Below, one piece after another: positions 1-6,529 of a stretch of DNA of 9,058 bases. A program made the translations under genes and the position numbers. Source of the stretch: Fastidiosipila sp964627125 (GTDB lineage Bacteria; Bacillota; Clostridia; Saccharofermentanales; Fastidiosipilaceae); assembly GCA_964627125.1 (NCBI GenBank), contig CAZVJQ010000040.1:1-9058 (forward strand), written 5' to 3'. Position 1 is the first letter of the stretch. Each line of letters begins with the position of its first letter. Under the pieces are notes generated by a model that had not been told where the DNA came from, made no database searches, and saw only the letters and a list, made by a program, of their open reading frames with translations.

Positions 1-363
1 TAAATCTCTAATTTCTGTAAGTAATACTTCTTCGTTGCTTGGAGCTGCTTCTTCAACAACTTCTTCAACTTCTTCATCTCTCTTCAAGCTATTCATACCT
101 TTAATAATGAAGAATAAGACTAATGCGATTAATAAGAATGAAATAATTGTATTGATGAAATTACCTACTAGTAATTCAGCACTTCCTACTGTAACTACCC
201 AGTTTGAGAAATCGATTCCACCTAATAAAATACCGATTAGTGGTGTAATAATATCTGCTACTAATGAGTTAACAATAGCTGTGAAAGCTGAACCCATTAC
301 TAAACCAATTGCCATGTCCATAACATTGCCCTTAGCAATGAATTCTTTAAATTCTTTAATCAT
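1..363 (-). CDS. mscL: Large-conductance mechanosensitive channel MscL (3' end cut by window edge)
   Basis: The gene encodes MscL, a pentameric inner-membrane channel that opens under high membrane tension and vents small solutes after hypo-osmotic shock. The frame is open to base 1 and gives 121 residues without a stop. The N-terminus MIKEFKEFIAKGNVMDMAIG carries the family's amphipathic helix and the start of TM1. TM1 spans about residues 15-45, with the glycine/alanine-rich pore stretch GLVMGSAFTAIV. A periplasmic-type loop covers about 46-66 and TM2 about 67-90. The acidic C-terminal helix ends in LLTEIRDL, the usual conserved tail, so probably only a few residues lie outside the window. 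The ATG at 361-363 is preceded by GGAGG (371-375 on the plus strand) at 7 nt spacing, which fixes the start. It appears to be transcribed alone. Identification is confident from the signature N-terminus and two-TM topology. Confidence 0.95.
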   Translation of the reverse strand, partial: MIKEFKEFIAKGNVMDMAIGLVMGSAFTAIVNSLVADIITPLIGILLGGIDFSNWVVTVGSAELLVGNFINTIISFLLIALVLFFIIKGMNSLKRDEEVEEVVEEAAPSNEEVLLTEIRDL

Positions 364-409
364 AAAAAAACCTCCGCGATTCGTGTTAATTGATTTTGAT
401 TTCTTAAAC

Positions 410-439
410 ATTATAATATACTTTCCATTTATTTTTTAA
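410..439 (-). promoter_or_regulatory. Probable mscL promoter
   Basis: Read on the minus strand, a perfect TATAAT -10 box lies at 410-415. A TTAAAA box (4 of 6 matches to TTGACA) lies at 434-439 with an 18-bp spacer. The expected transcription start near 403 leaves a leader of roughly 40 nt before the mscL ATG. No hairpin terminator for the upstream aldo/keto reductase gene is visible between 440 and 476, so some readthrough into mscL is possible. Confidence 0.5.
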
Positions 440-476
440 GCATAATCTCCAATGTAAAGTAATTTTAATAATCAAC

Positions 477-1397
477 TTATGGGAGCCTTTTGCCACTAGC
501 CATATAAAGTTTGTACCAGTCTTCTCTTTCAAGAACAATCTCAGATCCTTCAGCACTTGCAATTAATCTTTCTCTATTTGTGGTTCCTAAAATAACTTGG
601 AATTTTGCAGGATGTCTTAAAATCCAGGCAATAGAGATTGCATTTTTATTAGTATCGTACTTTTCTGATAACTCTTCTAAGACTAAATTCAAATCAGGAT
701 ATCTTGGATTGTCAATAAATACGCCATTCATATCACTTGCTTGCATAGGTGACCATGCTTGTAAATTTATGCCATGAATTTGGCTATATTCAAGAATACC
801 TGCATCTCCAACAACTGGATGTACTGATGATCTATTGACATTAATTCCTGCATCAATCATATTGCTGTGACCTAAACCAAATTGCATTTGATTAAACTTA
901 ACTTGGATTTGCTTTGGCAAGAAATGATTCAACAATTCAATTTGATAAGTATTGAAATTACTCACGCCGAAGTGTTTAACTTTACCTTCTTCATATAATT
1001 TGGTAAAAGCCTCCGCAACGTCCCCTACCTCAATTAGAGCATCTGGCCTATGTAATAAAAGAATATCTACATAATCAGTACCTAGTCTTTCTAAACTGGC
1101 ATTAAGTGATCCGACAATATTCTCTTTACTTGCATCATACATCCTACCTGAAATGATAGATGCCTTAGTTTGGATAATTAAATCTTCTCTATTGTGATTT
1201 TTAATTGCTTTACCCAAGAATACATCGCTCTCACCTGCTCCATAGATATCTGCTGTATCAAAGAAATTGATACCTAAATTGACAGCTTCGTCTACAAGCC
1301 TATTTGCCTCTTCTTGGCTTAGGGACGGCATTCTCATAACACCTAGAGCAATATTAGGTACTTTTAAGTTTGTTCCTACTGTTTCAATATATTTCAT
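477..1397 (-). CDS. Aldo/keto reductase, YdhF-like
   Basis: This is an NAD(P)H-dependent oxidoreductase of the aldo/keto reductase superfamily, a cytosolic (alpha/beta)8 barrel of 306 residues, normal for the family. The catalytic tetrad is complete: D47 and Y52 in FDTADIYG, K78 in QTKASI, and H116 in LLLHRPD. The GVSNFN motif sits at 144-149 and the C-terminal cofactor-phosphate region includes VILGTTNRERL at 268-278. The LLLHRPD motif and the QAWSPMQ segment after a long loop resemble the YdhF-type branch. The substrate cannot be read from sequence; aldehydes or ketones are assumed. The ATG has only a weak ribosome-binding site (a GGGG-rich stretch about 8 nt upstream). It lies 113 bp before mscL and is separated from the lipoprotein gene by a terminator, so it is probably a single transcription unit. 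Confidence 0.9.
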   Translation of the reverse strand: MKYIETVGTNLKVPNIALGVMRMPSLSQEEANRLVDEAVNLGINFFDTADIYGAGESDVFLGKAIKNHNREDLIIQTKASIISGRMYDASKENIVGSLNASLERLGTDYVDILLLHRPDALIEVGDVAEAFTKLYEEGKVKHFGVSNFNTYQIELLNHFLPKQIQVKFNQMQFGLGHSNMIDAGINVNRSSVHPVVGDAGILEYSQIHGINLQAWSPMQASDMNGVFIDNPRYPDLNLVLEELSEKYDTNKNAISIAWILRHPAKFQVILGTTNRERLIASAEGSEIVLEREDWYKLYMASGKRLP

Positions 1398-1432
1398 GTA
1401 CTGACCCCACTTTCAAAATGAATATTACTTTT

Positions 1433-1438
1433 ATTATA
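1433..1438 (-). promoter_or_regulatory. Possible -10 box of the aldo/keto reductase gene
   Basis: A perfect TATAAT on the minus strand lies 36 bp before the aldo/keto reductase ATG, between that gene and the lipoprotein terminator. No convincing -35 box is found at 16-18 bp (ATATTT at 17 bp). The call rests on the -10 box and on the need for a new promoter after the terminator. Confidence 0.35.
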
Positions 1439-1485
1439 TTGCATGTGACCATACAAAATATCATTTTTCTGCAAATTCTCCCAAT

Positions 1486-1514
1486 AAAAAAGCTGAGCCT
1501 CAGCCCAGCCTTTA
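1486..1514 (-). terminator. Rho-independent terminator of the lipoprotein foldase gene
   Basis: On the minus strand, AAAG-(G bulge)-CTGGGC, loop TGAG, then GCTCAG-CTTT forms a stem of about 10 bp including one G-T pair. It is followed immediately by a run of six T (1486-1491). It begins about 22 bp after the lipoprotein stop codon, which is the expected geometry for an intrinsic terminator. Confidence 0.85.
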
Positions 1515-1536
1515 AAATCAATTTTATTTTAAGCAA

Positions 1537-2706
1537 CTACAGTAATTCTGCACTCTCTGCCATAAGGTCTATTACTGCTTGCTGCAGAACCATTTGCTTC
1601 AAGTATGGCAATCCATATTCTTCTTCATAAAGTGAATAGTCACTAGTACCCATATAAGTTTCGAAATATTCTGTTACATCCTCTTCATTTACAGAAAGGT
1701 CTGCATCCTCAGCAACTGCTTGAACTGCTAACAAATACTCAGCATTAAGAATATTTGTTTCTTTACCTTCTTCAATTGCTTCTTCAACACTTGAAACTCC
1801 CATACCAAGACTTAAGAATTCTTCTAGTCCCATACCATACATCTCAGCATTATATTGATAATATGCAATCATAGAATTTTCCTGATACTCAAGCATATGC
1901 TCAGGAATTTCACTCACTTCAACATCGTATAGTAAGTAATCGACTACAAACTGTTGAACATTGTAGTTATGCAAATCTTCTTCAATTCCAGCTTCCATTT
2001 CTTCCACTGTTGTCCAAGAAAATTGCTCAGATAGTGATTCTTCTACAAATTCATCTGTAATCTCAGGTAATTTATTCTCAACAATATGGTTAATAGTAGT
2101 TACAAAAACAGCGTCTGCACCTTGCAAACTCTCTTCATGATAATTCTCTGGGAAGGTGACTTCTACATCTATTGTCTCACCTGGAGTATGTCCAATAATT
2201 TGAACTAAGAAATCATCTATGTAGTCTAAACTACCAGCAGTGACCTCTGTTCCCATGCCACCTGTGGAACCGCCTTCAAATTCGACTCCATCAACGCTAC
2301 CAACATAATCAATATTTACTAGATCACCATCTTCAACTGCTCTATCAGTAACATCTTCAGGAACGCTAAAAGATACAAGCATAGTTTCTATCTGAGCTTG
2401 TATATCTTCCTCAGATACCTCATGTGCTTCGCTAGGAATTTCTAAATCTAGATATTCAAAATCTCCAGTATAATCTTTAGCTACTACACCTTCGACAAAA
2501 CCATTTTCATCTATACCTTCGCTATATGAGAAATCAAAACTCTCTTCTTCTGTACCTGTTTCTTCACTGACTGGTTCAGACCCACCTGTTGAATCATCCT
2601 CTGGAGAACTAGTATTACATCCCACAAGTAGCGCGAGTGTCAGAATCATTACGATGAACAATTTTATACCTTGTCCAGAACTTATTGCTGTTCTGTTTTT
2701 AATCAT
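1537..2706 (-). CDS. Lipoprotein with trigger-factor/FKBP-type peptidyl-prolyl isomerase domain
   Basis: Probable extracytoplasmic foldase of 389 residues. A basic N-terminus is followed by a hydrophobic signal segment (about 15-28) and the lipobox LVGC with lipidated C30. A low-complexity linker rich in S, E, G and T runs from about 31 to 58. Residues about 126-207 are an FKBP-type PPIase domain of the trigger-factor subtype: DGDLVNIDYVG, DGVEFEGG, then FPENYHEESLQGADAVFVT. The remainder (about 210-389) is helical and acidic, like the trigger-factor C-terminal chaperone arms. No trigger-factor ribosome-binding domain with its basic signature is seen, and the signal peptide argues for action outside the membrane, in the niche of PrsA. 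Mature residues are strongly acidic (many Glu/Asp). AAGAGG 7 nt upstream supports the ATG. A terminator follows. The domain call is confident; its clients are unknown. Confidence 0.88.
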   Translation of the reverse strand: MIKNRTAISSGQGIKLFIVMILTLALLVGCNTSSPEDDSTGGSEPVSEETGTEEESFDFSYSEGIDENGFVEGVVAKDYTGDFEYLDLEIPSEAHEVSEEDIQAQIETMLVSFSVPEDVTDRAVEDGDLVNIDYVGSVDGVEFEGGSTGGMGTEVTAGSLDYIDDFLVQIIGHTPGETIDVEVTFPENYHEESLQGADAVFVTTINHIVENKLPEITDEFVEESLSEQFSWTTVEEMEAGIEEDLHNYNVQQFVVDYLLYDVEVSEIPEHMLEYQENSMIAYYQYNAEMYGMGLEEFLSLGMGVSSVEEAIEEGKETNILNAEYLLAVQAVAEDADLSVNEEDVTEYFETYMGTSDYSLYEEEYGLPYLKQMVLQQAVIDLMAESAELL

Positions 2707-2949
2707 ATTAAAACCTCTTTCAAAAACTTCTCAAGTAAGTATATATGAGACTCTTTGAACATTCATCTAATCTTCTGAAAATTAACATATAGGTATTATT
2801 TGTAATTTGCCCAAAGCCAAGCTCTAATTAGACTATTTAACATATTCAAATGCAGTAGCTCTACTGAGCAAACTTATAGCAGAAATTAGAATTAGAAATA
2901 AAATAGCTAGAATCTTATAAACCCCCTTCAGTGCTTACTCAACAGATAA

Positions 2950-2958
2950 AGTATAACA
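2950..2958 (-). promoter_or_regulatory. Possible extended -10 promoter for the lipoprotein foldase gene
   Basis: On the minus strand TGTTATACT fits an extended -10 (TGn plus TATACT, 5 of 6 matches). The -35 position (AGCTTC) has no match. It lies just after the mnmA terminator and would give an unusually long leader of about 235 nt. A second TATACT at 2738-2743, closer to the gene, is an alternative without a good -35 box either. Confidence 0.3.
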
Positions 2959-2984
2959 TTTTAGGAGATTCAGAAGCTCTGGAC

Positions 2985-3015
2985 AAAAATAGAGCCCACA
3001 AAATTGCAGGCTCTA
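2985..3015 (-). terminator. Rho-independent terminator of the desulfurase-mnmA operon
   Basis: On the minus strand TAGAGCC pairs with GGCTCTA (3009-3015 and 2990-2996). The inner bases TGCA/TGTG extend the stem to about 11 bp with two G-T pairs around an ATTT loop. The stem is followed directly by five T (2985-2989). It starts 24 bp after the mnmA stop codon. Confidence 0.9.
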
Positions 3016-3039
3016 AGTTGAAATTATATTTTACTAATT

Positions 3040-4164
3040 TTATACATACTGTAGTTTCTCACTTGCCTTATAAGCAGCATCGATAACAGCACCACCTACA
3101 CACTCATCACCATCGTAGAATACAATTGATTGACCTGGTGTAACTGCTCTTGCACTCTCTGGGAAAGTTACTACACATTTACCATCTTCTAAGATTTCAA
3201 CATGACAAGGGATATCCTTTTGTCTATAGCGGATCTTACATGTTAAATCTAATGAATTACTCTCAGGTTCAACAATGAAATTTAACTCAGATGCTTCTAA
3301 AGTATCTGCATGTAGCATTGGGTGGTCAAAACCTTGTCCTACATAAAGAATATTTTCTTTCATATCTTTACCAACTACAAACCAAGGCTCACCAGTTTTA
3401 CCACCACCACCGATGCCTAGGCCATGTCTTTGGCCAATAGTGTAGTACATAAGACCAGCGTGTTCGCCCATATCTTCACCATCCATAGTTTTCATTCTAC
3501 CTGGTTTTGCTAATAAATATTGAGATAAGAATTCATTGAAGTCTCTCTCACCGATGAAGCAAATTCCAGTGGAATCTTTCTTGTTGGCTGTAGGCAAATC
3601 ATAGTCATGAGCTAATTGGCGAACTTCCTTCTTAGTTAACTCACCAATTGGGAAGATAATATTAGCTAATTGTTCTTGGCTAAGTTGATTTAAGAAATAA
3701 GTTTGATCCTTGTTATCATCAACTCCTCTTAATAAGTGAGTTACACCATTTTCTCTTTCAACTCTAGCGTAGTGTCCTGTTGCAACATAATCTGCACCAA
3801 TTGACATAGCGTAGTCTAAAAAGGCTTTAAACTTAATTTCCTTATTACACATTACATCTGGGTTTGGAGTTCTATTTAATTTATATTCATCTAAGAAGTA
3901 TGAGAAAACTCTATCTTTATATTCAGCTTCGAAATTAATAGAGTAGTAAGGTACTCCTAATTTATGGCACACTGCAGCAACATCTTTATAATCTTCTGTC
4001 GCTGTACAGTAACCATTCTCATCTGTATCATCCCAGTTTTTCATAAAGATACCTATTACATCGTATCCTTGATCTTTTAAAAGTGCCATGGCAACGGAGG
4101 AGTCAACTCCTCCGCTCATGCCCACAACAACTCTTCCTTTTGTCTCAATATTCTTAGTTTCCAT
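3040..4164 (-). CDS. mnmA: tRNA-specific 2-thiouridylase MnmA
   Basis: MnmA catalyses ATP-dependent 2-thiolation of the wobble uridine 34 in tRNA-Lys, tRNA-Glu and tRNA-Gln, taking sulfur from a cysteine desulfurase. At 374 residues the protein is the usual length. It shows the PP-loop GMSGGVDSS (15-23), NPDVMCNKEIKF with catalytic C106, and DSTGICFIGERDF with the second catalytic C202. These match the two cysteines that form the persulfide/disulfide relay in E. coli MnmA. Also present are ATGHYARV and YYTIGQRHGLGIGG, typical of the central and C-terminal beta-barrel domains. The ATG has AAGGGA 5 nt upstream. It lies 18 bp after the cysteine desulfurase stop with no terminator between them, so the two are cotranscribed, as in the Bacillus yrvO-mnmA arrangement. 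A strong terminator follows. Confidence 0.97.
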   Translation of the reverse strand: METKNIETKGRVVVGMSGGVDSSVAMALLKDQGYDVIGIFMKNWDDTDENGYCTATEDYKDVAAVCHKLGVPYYSINFEAEYKDRVFSYFLDEYKLNRTPNPDVMCNKEIKFKAFLDYAMSIGADYVATGHYARVERENGVTHLLRGVDDNKDQTYFLNQLSQEQLANIIFPIGELTKKEVRQLAHDYDLPTANKKDSTGICFIGERDFNEFLSQYLLAKPGRMKTMDGEDMGEHAGLMYYTIGQRHGLGIGGGGKTGEPWFVVGKDMKENILYVGQGFDHPMLHADTLEASELNFIVEPESNSLDLTCKIRYRQKDIPCHVEILEDGKCVVTFPESARAVTPGQSIVFYDGDECVGGAVIDAAYKASEKLQYV

Positions 4165-4182
4165 TAAAATCCCTTATTTCAA

Positions 4183-5313
4183 TTAAATATTTTTCAATAC
4201 TTCTATAAATCGCTCTATATCTTCTTCGCTTGTATAAATCCCAAATGATATTCTTAAGCTCTCTTTAATTCTAGGGCTGTCTCCATGTATGGCAGTTAAA
4301 ATTCTACTTGGTTCTAAACTTCCTGCTGCACATGCAGATCCTGCTGACACTTCAACTCCTGCTAAGTCTAACTTAATAAGAGCTTGGCTAGAATCTATCC
4401 CCTCAAACCACACATTATGGATAGAATTTACTTTATCGGCTGTTACATTTGTATCATATTTAATGCCAGCTGCATCTAATCCAGAATATAAATGTTCAGA
4501 TAACTCTAGCATTCTACTTCTATAGTCATCACGTTCTTCGTCGAGTAACTCTAATGCTTTTGCCAAAGCCCCCGCCAAGATCAAACTCTCAGTACCTGCA
4601 CGTCTTCCAGATTCCTGATAACCGCCTTGATTCAAACCTCTCAATGGTAAATCTTCCTTCTGGAATGCAAGCCCTATACCCTTAGGTCCATTAATCTTAT
4701 GTGCAGACATGCTAGCAGCATCTACATTTGTATTTGTAAATGCAAGTTCTTCAGTATTCAATGCATGTACATAATCTGAGTGAACAAAAATATCTTGCTC
4801 ATGTAAAATCTCTGCAATTTCTTTAACAGGCATAATAGCACCTGTCTCATTATTGACTGCCATTAAAGACGCAAGGATTGTATCATCTCTCAGGCTGCTA
4901 CGCAATTCAGATAAATCATATGTCCCTTCTGAATTTAGAGATATATAGCTTACTTCAAAACCTTCTCCCTCTAATTCCTTAAACACTTCATACACTGAAG
5001 GATGTTCAGCTTCACCAGTAATTAAGTGATTACCCTTACCAGCATCTTTCAATCTTCTAGCATTTGACTTAATCAATAAATTGTTTGACTCTGTAGCACC
5101 TGATGTAAAACTAATAGACTTACTACTAACGCCTAAAACATTTGCTACTACTGATCTATACTCTTCTAGTTTGGCCCTGGCTTCTCTTCCACTCGCATAC
5201 TGTGCAGAAGGGTTTGCCCAATAAGAGCCAAATAATTCTTCTAATACTTCTTGTACTTCTATTCTAATTACTGTTGTCGCTGCATTATCTAAATAAACTG
5301 TATTATTGGTCAT
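4183..5313 (-). CDS. Cysteine desulfurase (IscS/NifS-like), paired with mnmA
   Basis: PLP enzyme of 376 residues that removes sulfur from L-cysteine as an enzyme-bound persulfide and releases alanine. Visible features are YLDNAATT (7-14), SGATESNN (71-78), H104 in GEAEHPSV (stacks on PLP), NNETGAI (154-160), D180, the PLP lysine K206 in SAHKINGPKG, RRAGTES (237-243) and catalytic C328 in SAGSACAAGS. The short spacing around C328 fits group I (IscS/NifS/YrvO) rather than SufS. The usual D-A-V/A-Q after the PLP-binding aspartate reads D-Y-V-H here (180-183), an unusual change. Adjacency to mnmA suggests its main job is sulfur for tRNA thiolation, like B. subtilis YrvO; it could also feed Fe-S assembly, but no IscU is adjacent. 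AAGGGG about 6 nt upstream supports the ATG. Confidence 0.93.
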   Translation of the reverse strand: MTNNTVYLDNAATTVIRIEVQEVLEELFGSYWANPSAQYASGREARAKLEEYRSVVANVLGVSSKSISFTSGATESNNLLIKSNARRLKDAGKGNHLITGEAEHPSVYEVFKELEGEGFEVSYISLNSEGTYDLSELRSSLRDDTILASLMAVNNETGAIMPVKEIAEILHEQDIFVHSDYVHALNTEELAFTNTNVDAASMSAHKINGPKGIGLAFQKEDLPLRGLNQGGYQESGRRAGTESLILAGALAKALELLDEERDDYRSRMLELSEHLYSGLDAAGIKYDTNVTADKVNSIHNVWFEGIDSSQALIKLDLAGVEVSAGSACAAGSLEPSRILTAIHGDSPRIKESLRISFGIYTSEEDIERFIEVLKNI

Positions 5314-5345
5314 ATTATTCCCCTTTATCTAAATATTTTTTAATT

Positions 5346-5355
5346 AAGTTAACTT
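5346..5355. repeat. 10-bp perfect palindrome in the desulfurase leader
   Basis: AAGTT-AACTT lies about 33-42 bp upstream of the desulfurase ATG. It is AT-rich and short, so chance is a real possibility. It is listed because it is the gene-proximal member of a series of dyads in the same leader. Confidence 0.3.
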
Positions 5356-5379
5356 ATGAATACATAATAATTACTACCA

Positions 5380-5408
5380 AGCCAAAAGGCTATCGGATAT
5401 ATACGATA
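5380..5408. repeat. Small hairpin and 18-bp near-palindrome in the desulfurase leader
   Basis: Two adjacent dyads overlap by one base. AGCC-AAAA-GGCT (5380-5391) can form a 4-bp stem with a 4-nt loop. TATCGGATA/TATACGATA (5391-5408) is symmetric at 8 of 9 positions per half. The second also contains a TATATA that could serve as a -10 box on the minus strand with a TTTACA about 19 bp upstream, a weaker alternative promoter. They may be operators or parts of a structured leader. Confidence 0.4.
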
Positions 5409-5470
5409 TTTTCGTTTGCAATTGTAAACAAGGTATTAATTAACACAAATTACTACAAAAACACCCTCAA

Positions 5471-5490
5471 ACTTCGCATATATGCGAAGT
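5471..5490. repeat. Perfect 20-bp palindrome, candidate operator or leader hairpin
   Basis: ACTTCGCATA followed by TATGCGAAGT is identical to its own reverse complement over all 20 bases. It lies about 10-30 nt downstream of the predicted desulfurase-mnmA transcription start, a typical repressor-operator position. As RNA it would fold into an 8-bp stem with a UAUA loop. No T-run follows on either strand, so it is not a normal terminator. It does not match the Bacillus-type LexA box or the CIRCE element. The cognate regulator is unknown. Confidence 0.75.
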
Positions 5491-5506
5491 CCCAGCCTCT
5501 CGTAAA

Positions 5507-5536
5507 ATAATAAATCAAAGTATTTTTCTAAGTCAA
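5507..5536 (-). promoter_or_regulatory. Promoter of the cysteine desulfurase-mnmA operon
   Basis: On the minus strand TTGACT (5531-5536, 5 of 6) and TATTAT (5507-5512, 5 of 6) are separated by 18 bp. This is a good housekeeping-type promoter. The predicted start near 5500 gives a leader of about 185 nt containing the palindromes described separately. It sits back to back with the glsA promoter. Confidence 0.65.
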
Positions 5537-5544
5537 TTACTCAA

Positions 5545-5573
5545 TTTACAAAAATCTCATTCAAAACTATAAT
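5545..5573 (+). promoter_or_regulatory. Promoter of glsA
   Basis: TTTACA (5545-5550, 5 of 6) and a perfect TATAAT (5568-5573) are separated by exactly 17 bp. The predicted start is near 5580, about 26 nt before the glsA ATG. The -35 box is only 8 bp from the -35 box of the divergent desulfurase promoter, so the two polymerases would compete for or share this site. Confidence 0.8.
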
Positions 5574-5605
5574 AGTTCTAAATAGAAAGGCAGGTAAGTA
5601 TTCTA

Positions 5606-6529
5606 ATGGATAATAATAATTTAGACGGTGCCATTGAGCACGCAATTGAACTAGCGAAGTTAGAAATCCCTAAAGGTAAACCTGCTGATTACATTCCAGA
5701 ACTTGCTAGAAGAGATACAAGTAAGCTAGGTATTTATATTAAAAGTGCAGATGATTTTGAAGCTTACCAAGGAGATGTAGAAACTCGATTTACGTTACAG
5801 AGCATAGCTAAAGTATTTTCGCTAATCCTTGCATTAAGAGAATTCTCTGAAAAGGAAGTCTTCTCTAAAGTTGCTATGGAACCATCTGGTGCTGCCTTTA
5901 GCGAATTAACAACATTAAGTGATTTTGATGAGAAACCTAATAATCCATTCATCAATGCTGGAGCAATAGTTATAGCTTCAATGTTAGCTAGTAAAATGAG
6001 TTTTGCCGAATATCTAGAATTCATTAGAAGAATTACAAATAACGATAGCATAGATGTTAATGAAGCAGTTTATCGCTCAGAAACTGAGACCAACGATAGA
6101 AATAGATCACTATCTTGGGAATTAAATAGACTAAAACTTCTAAGAACAACCCCAGATGAAGCTTTAGATTTCTACACATTAACTTGCTCAATAGAAGTAA
6201 CACTTAAGGATTTGAGTGAAGCGGGGTTAATATTAGTTAATAAAGGCTTTGACCCAAGAACATCCGAAGCTGTGATAAATGAAGCAGATGTAATAACCTG
6301 CTTAAGCTTAATGTTCACTTGCGGGCTATATGATGGAACTGGGAATTTCGCTGTAAATGTTGGACTACCGGCCAAGAGTGGTGTTGGTGGAGGAATACTA
6401 GCTATTAAACCCAATGAATATTCAATTGCAACTTATGGTGCTGCCCTAGATAAGAATGCTAATAGCATAGCTGGAATTAAATTACTAAGTGAACTATCTA
6501 AAGATTTAGGATGGCATATATTTAAATAA
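5606..6529 (+). CDS. glsA: Glutaminase (serine-dependent, GlsA family)
   Basis: GlsA hydrolyses L-glutamine to L-glutamate and ammonia in the cytosol. The fold is that of serine beta-lactamases and penicillin-binding proteins. At 307 residues the length is typical of the bacterial short form. The nucleophile motif is S66-I-A-K69 in FTLQSIAKVF. Other family blocks are PNNPFINAGAI (111-121, with N117), the SETETNDRNRSL stretch (158-169), Y190 in DFYTLTCS, MFTCGLYDGTG (236-246) and LPAKSGVGGGI (254-264), which carries the KSG-like triad. The ATG is preceded by GGCAGG about 11 nt upstream, a moderate site at longer than ideal spacing, and no better start is seen. It is a single-gene unit with its own promoter, divergent from the desulfurase. 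Ammonia release can buffer acid, as in E. coli YbaS; that role here is inference, and no glutamate/GABA antiporter is adjacent. Confidence 0.95.
   Translation: MDNNNLDGAIEHAIELAKLEIPKGKPADYIPELARRDTSKLGIYIKSADDFEAYQGDVETRFTLQSIAKVFSLILALREFSEKEVFSKVAMEPSGAAFSELTTLSDFDEKPNNPFINAGAIVIASMLASKMSFAEYLEFIRRITNNDSIDVNEAVYRSETETNDRNRSLSWELNRLKLLRTTPDEALDFYTLTCSIEVTLKDLSEAGLILVNKGFDPRTSEAVINEADVITCLSLMFTCGLYDGTGNFAVNVGLPAKSGVGGGILAIKPNEYSIATYGAALDKNANSIAGIKLLSELSKDLGWHIFK

Larger units (their letters stand above)
2707..3039. other. 333-bp intergenic region upstream of the lipoprotein gene
   Basis: This gap holds the mnmA terminator (2985-3015), a possible extended -10 promoter (2950-2958), an imperfect inverted repeat at 2851-2870 with arms CAGTAG/CTACTG, and the lipoprotein ribosome-binding site (AAGAGG at 2714-2719). 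A 26-codon frame without a standard start occurs at 2833-2913 on the minus strand and is treated under findings. I see no tRNA, no known riboswitch core and no full-length gene. Confidence 0.6.

Noticed and set aside
35..439. 134-codon open frame on the plus strand
   Set aside because: It is antisense to mscL, which is strongly recognisable on the minus strand; the translated product is low-complexity Ser/Thr/Ile and matches no family I know.
2707..2984. Possible tRNA or small RNA gene in the 333-bp gap
   Set aside because: No GTTCRANNC T-loop with a matching acceptor stem could be found on either strand; only short hairpins are visible.
5471..5490. The 20-bp palindrome as a terminator or LexA box
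   Set aside because: It has no T-run after the stem on either strand, and it does not fit the GAAC-N4-GTTC LexA pattern of Bacillota.
5274..5510. 78-codon open frame on the plus strand across the divergent control region
   Set aside because: It lacks a ribosome-binding site and runs through promoters and palindromes; its composition is that of AT-rich noncoding DNA.
5314..5605. Possible T-box or SAM riboswitch before the sulfur genes
   Set aside because: No AGAGA or GGTGGNACCGCG T-box signature and no SAM-type core is visible on either strand, and no T-tailed terminator is present.
5764..6414. Minus-strand frames of 80-95 codons inside glsA
   Set aside because: They lie antisense to a clear glutaminase with all motifs and have no ribosome-binding sites.
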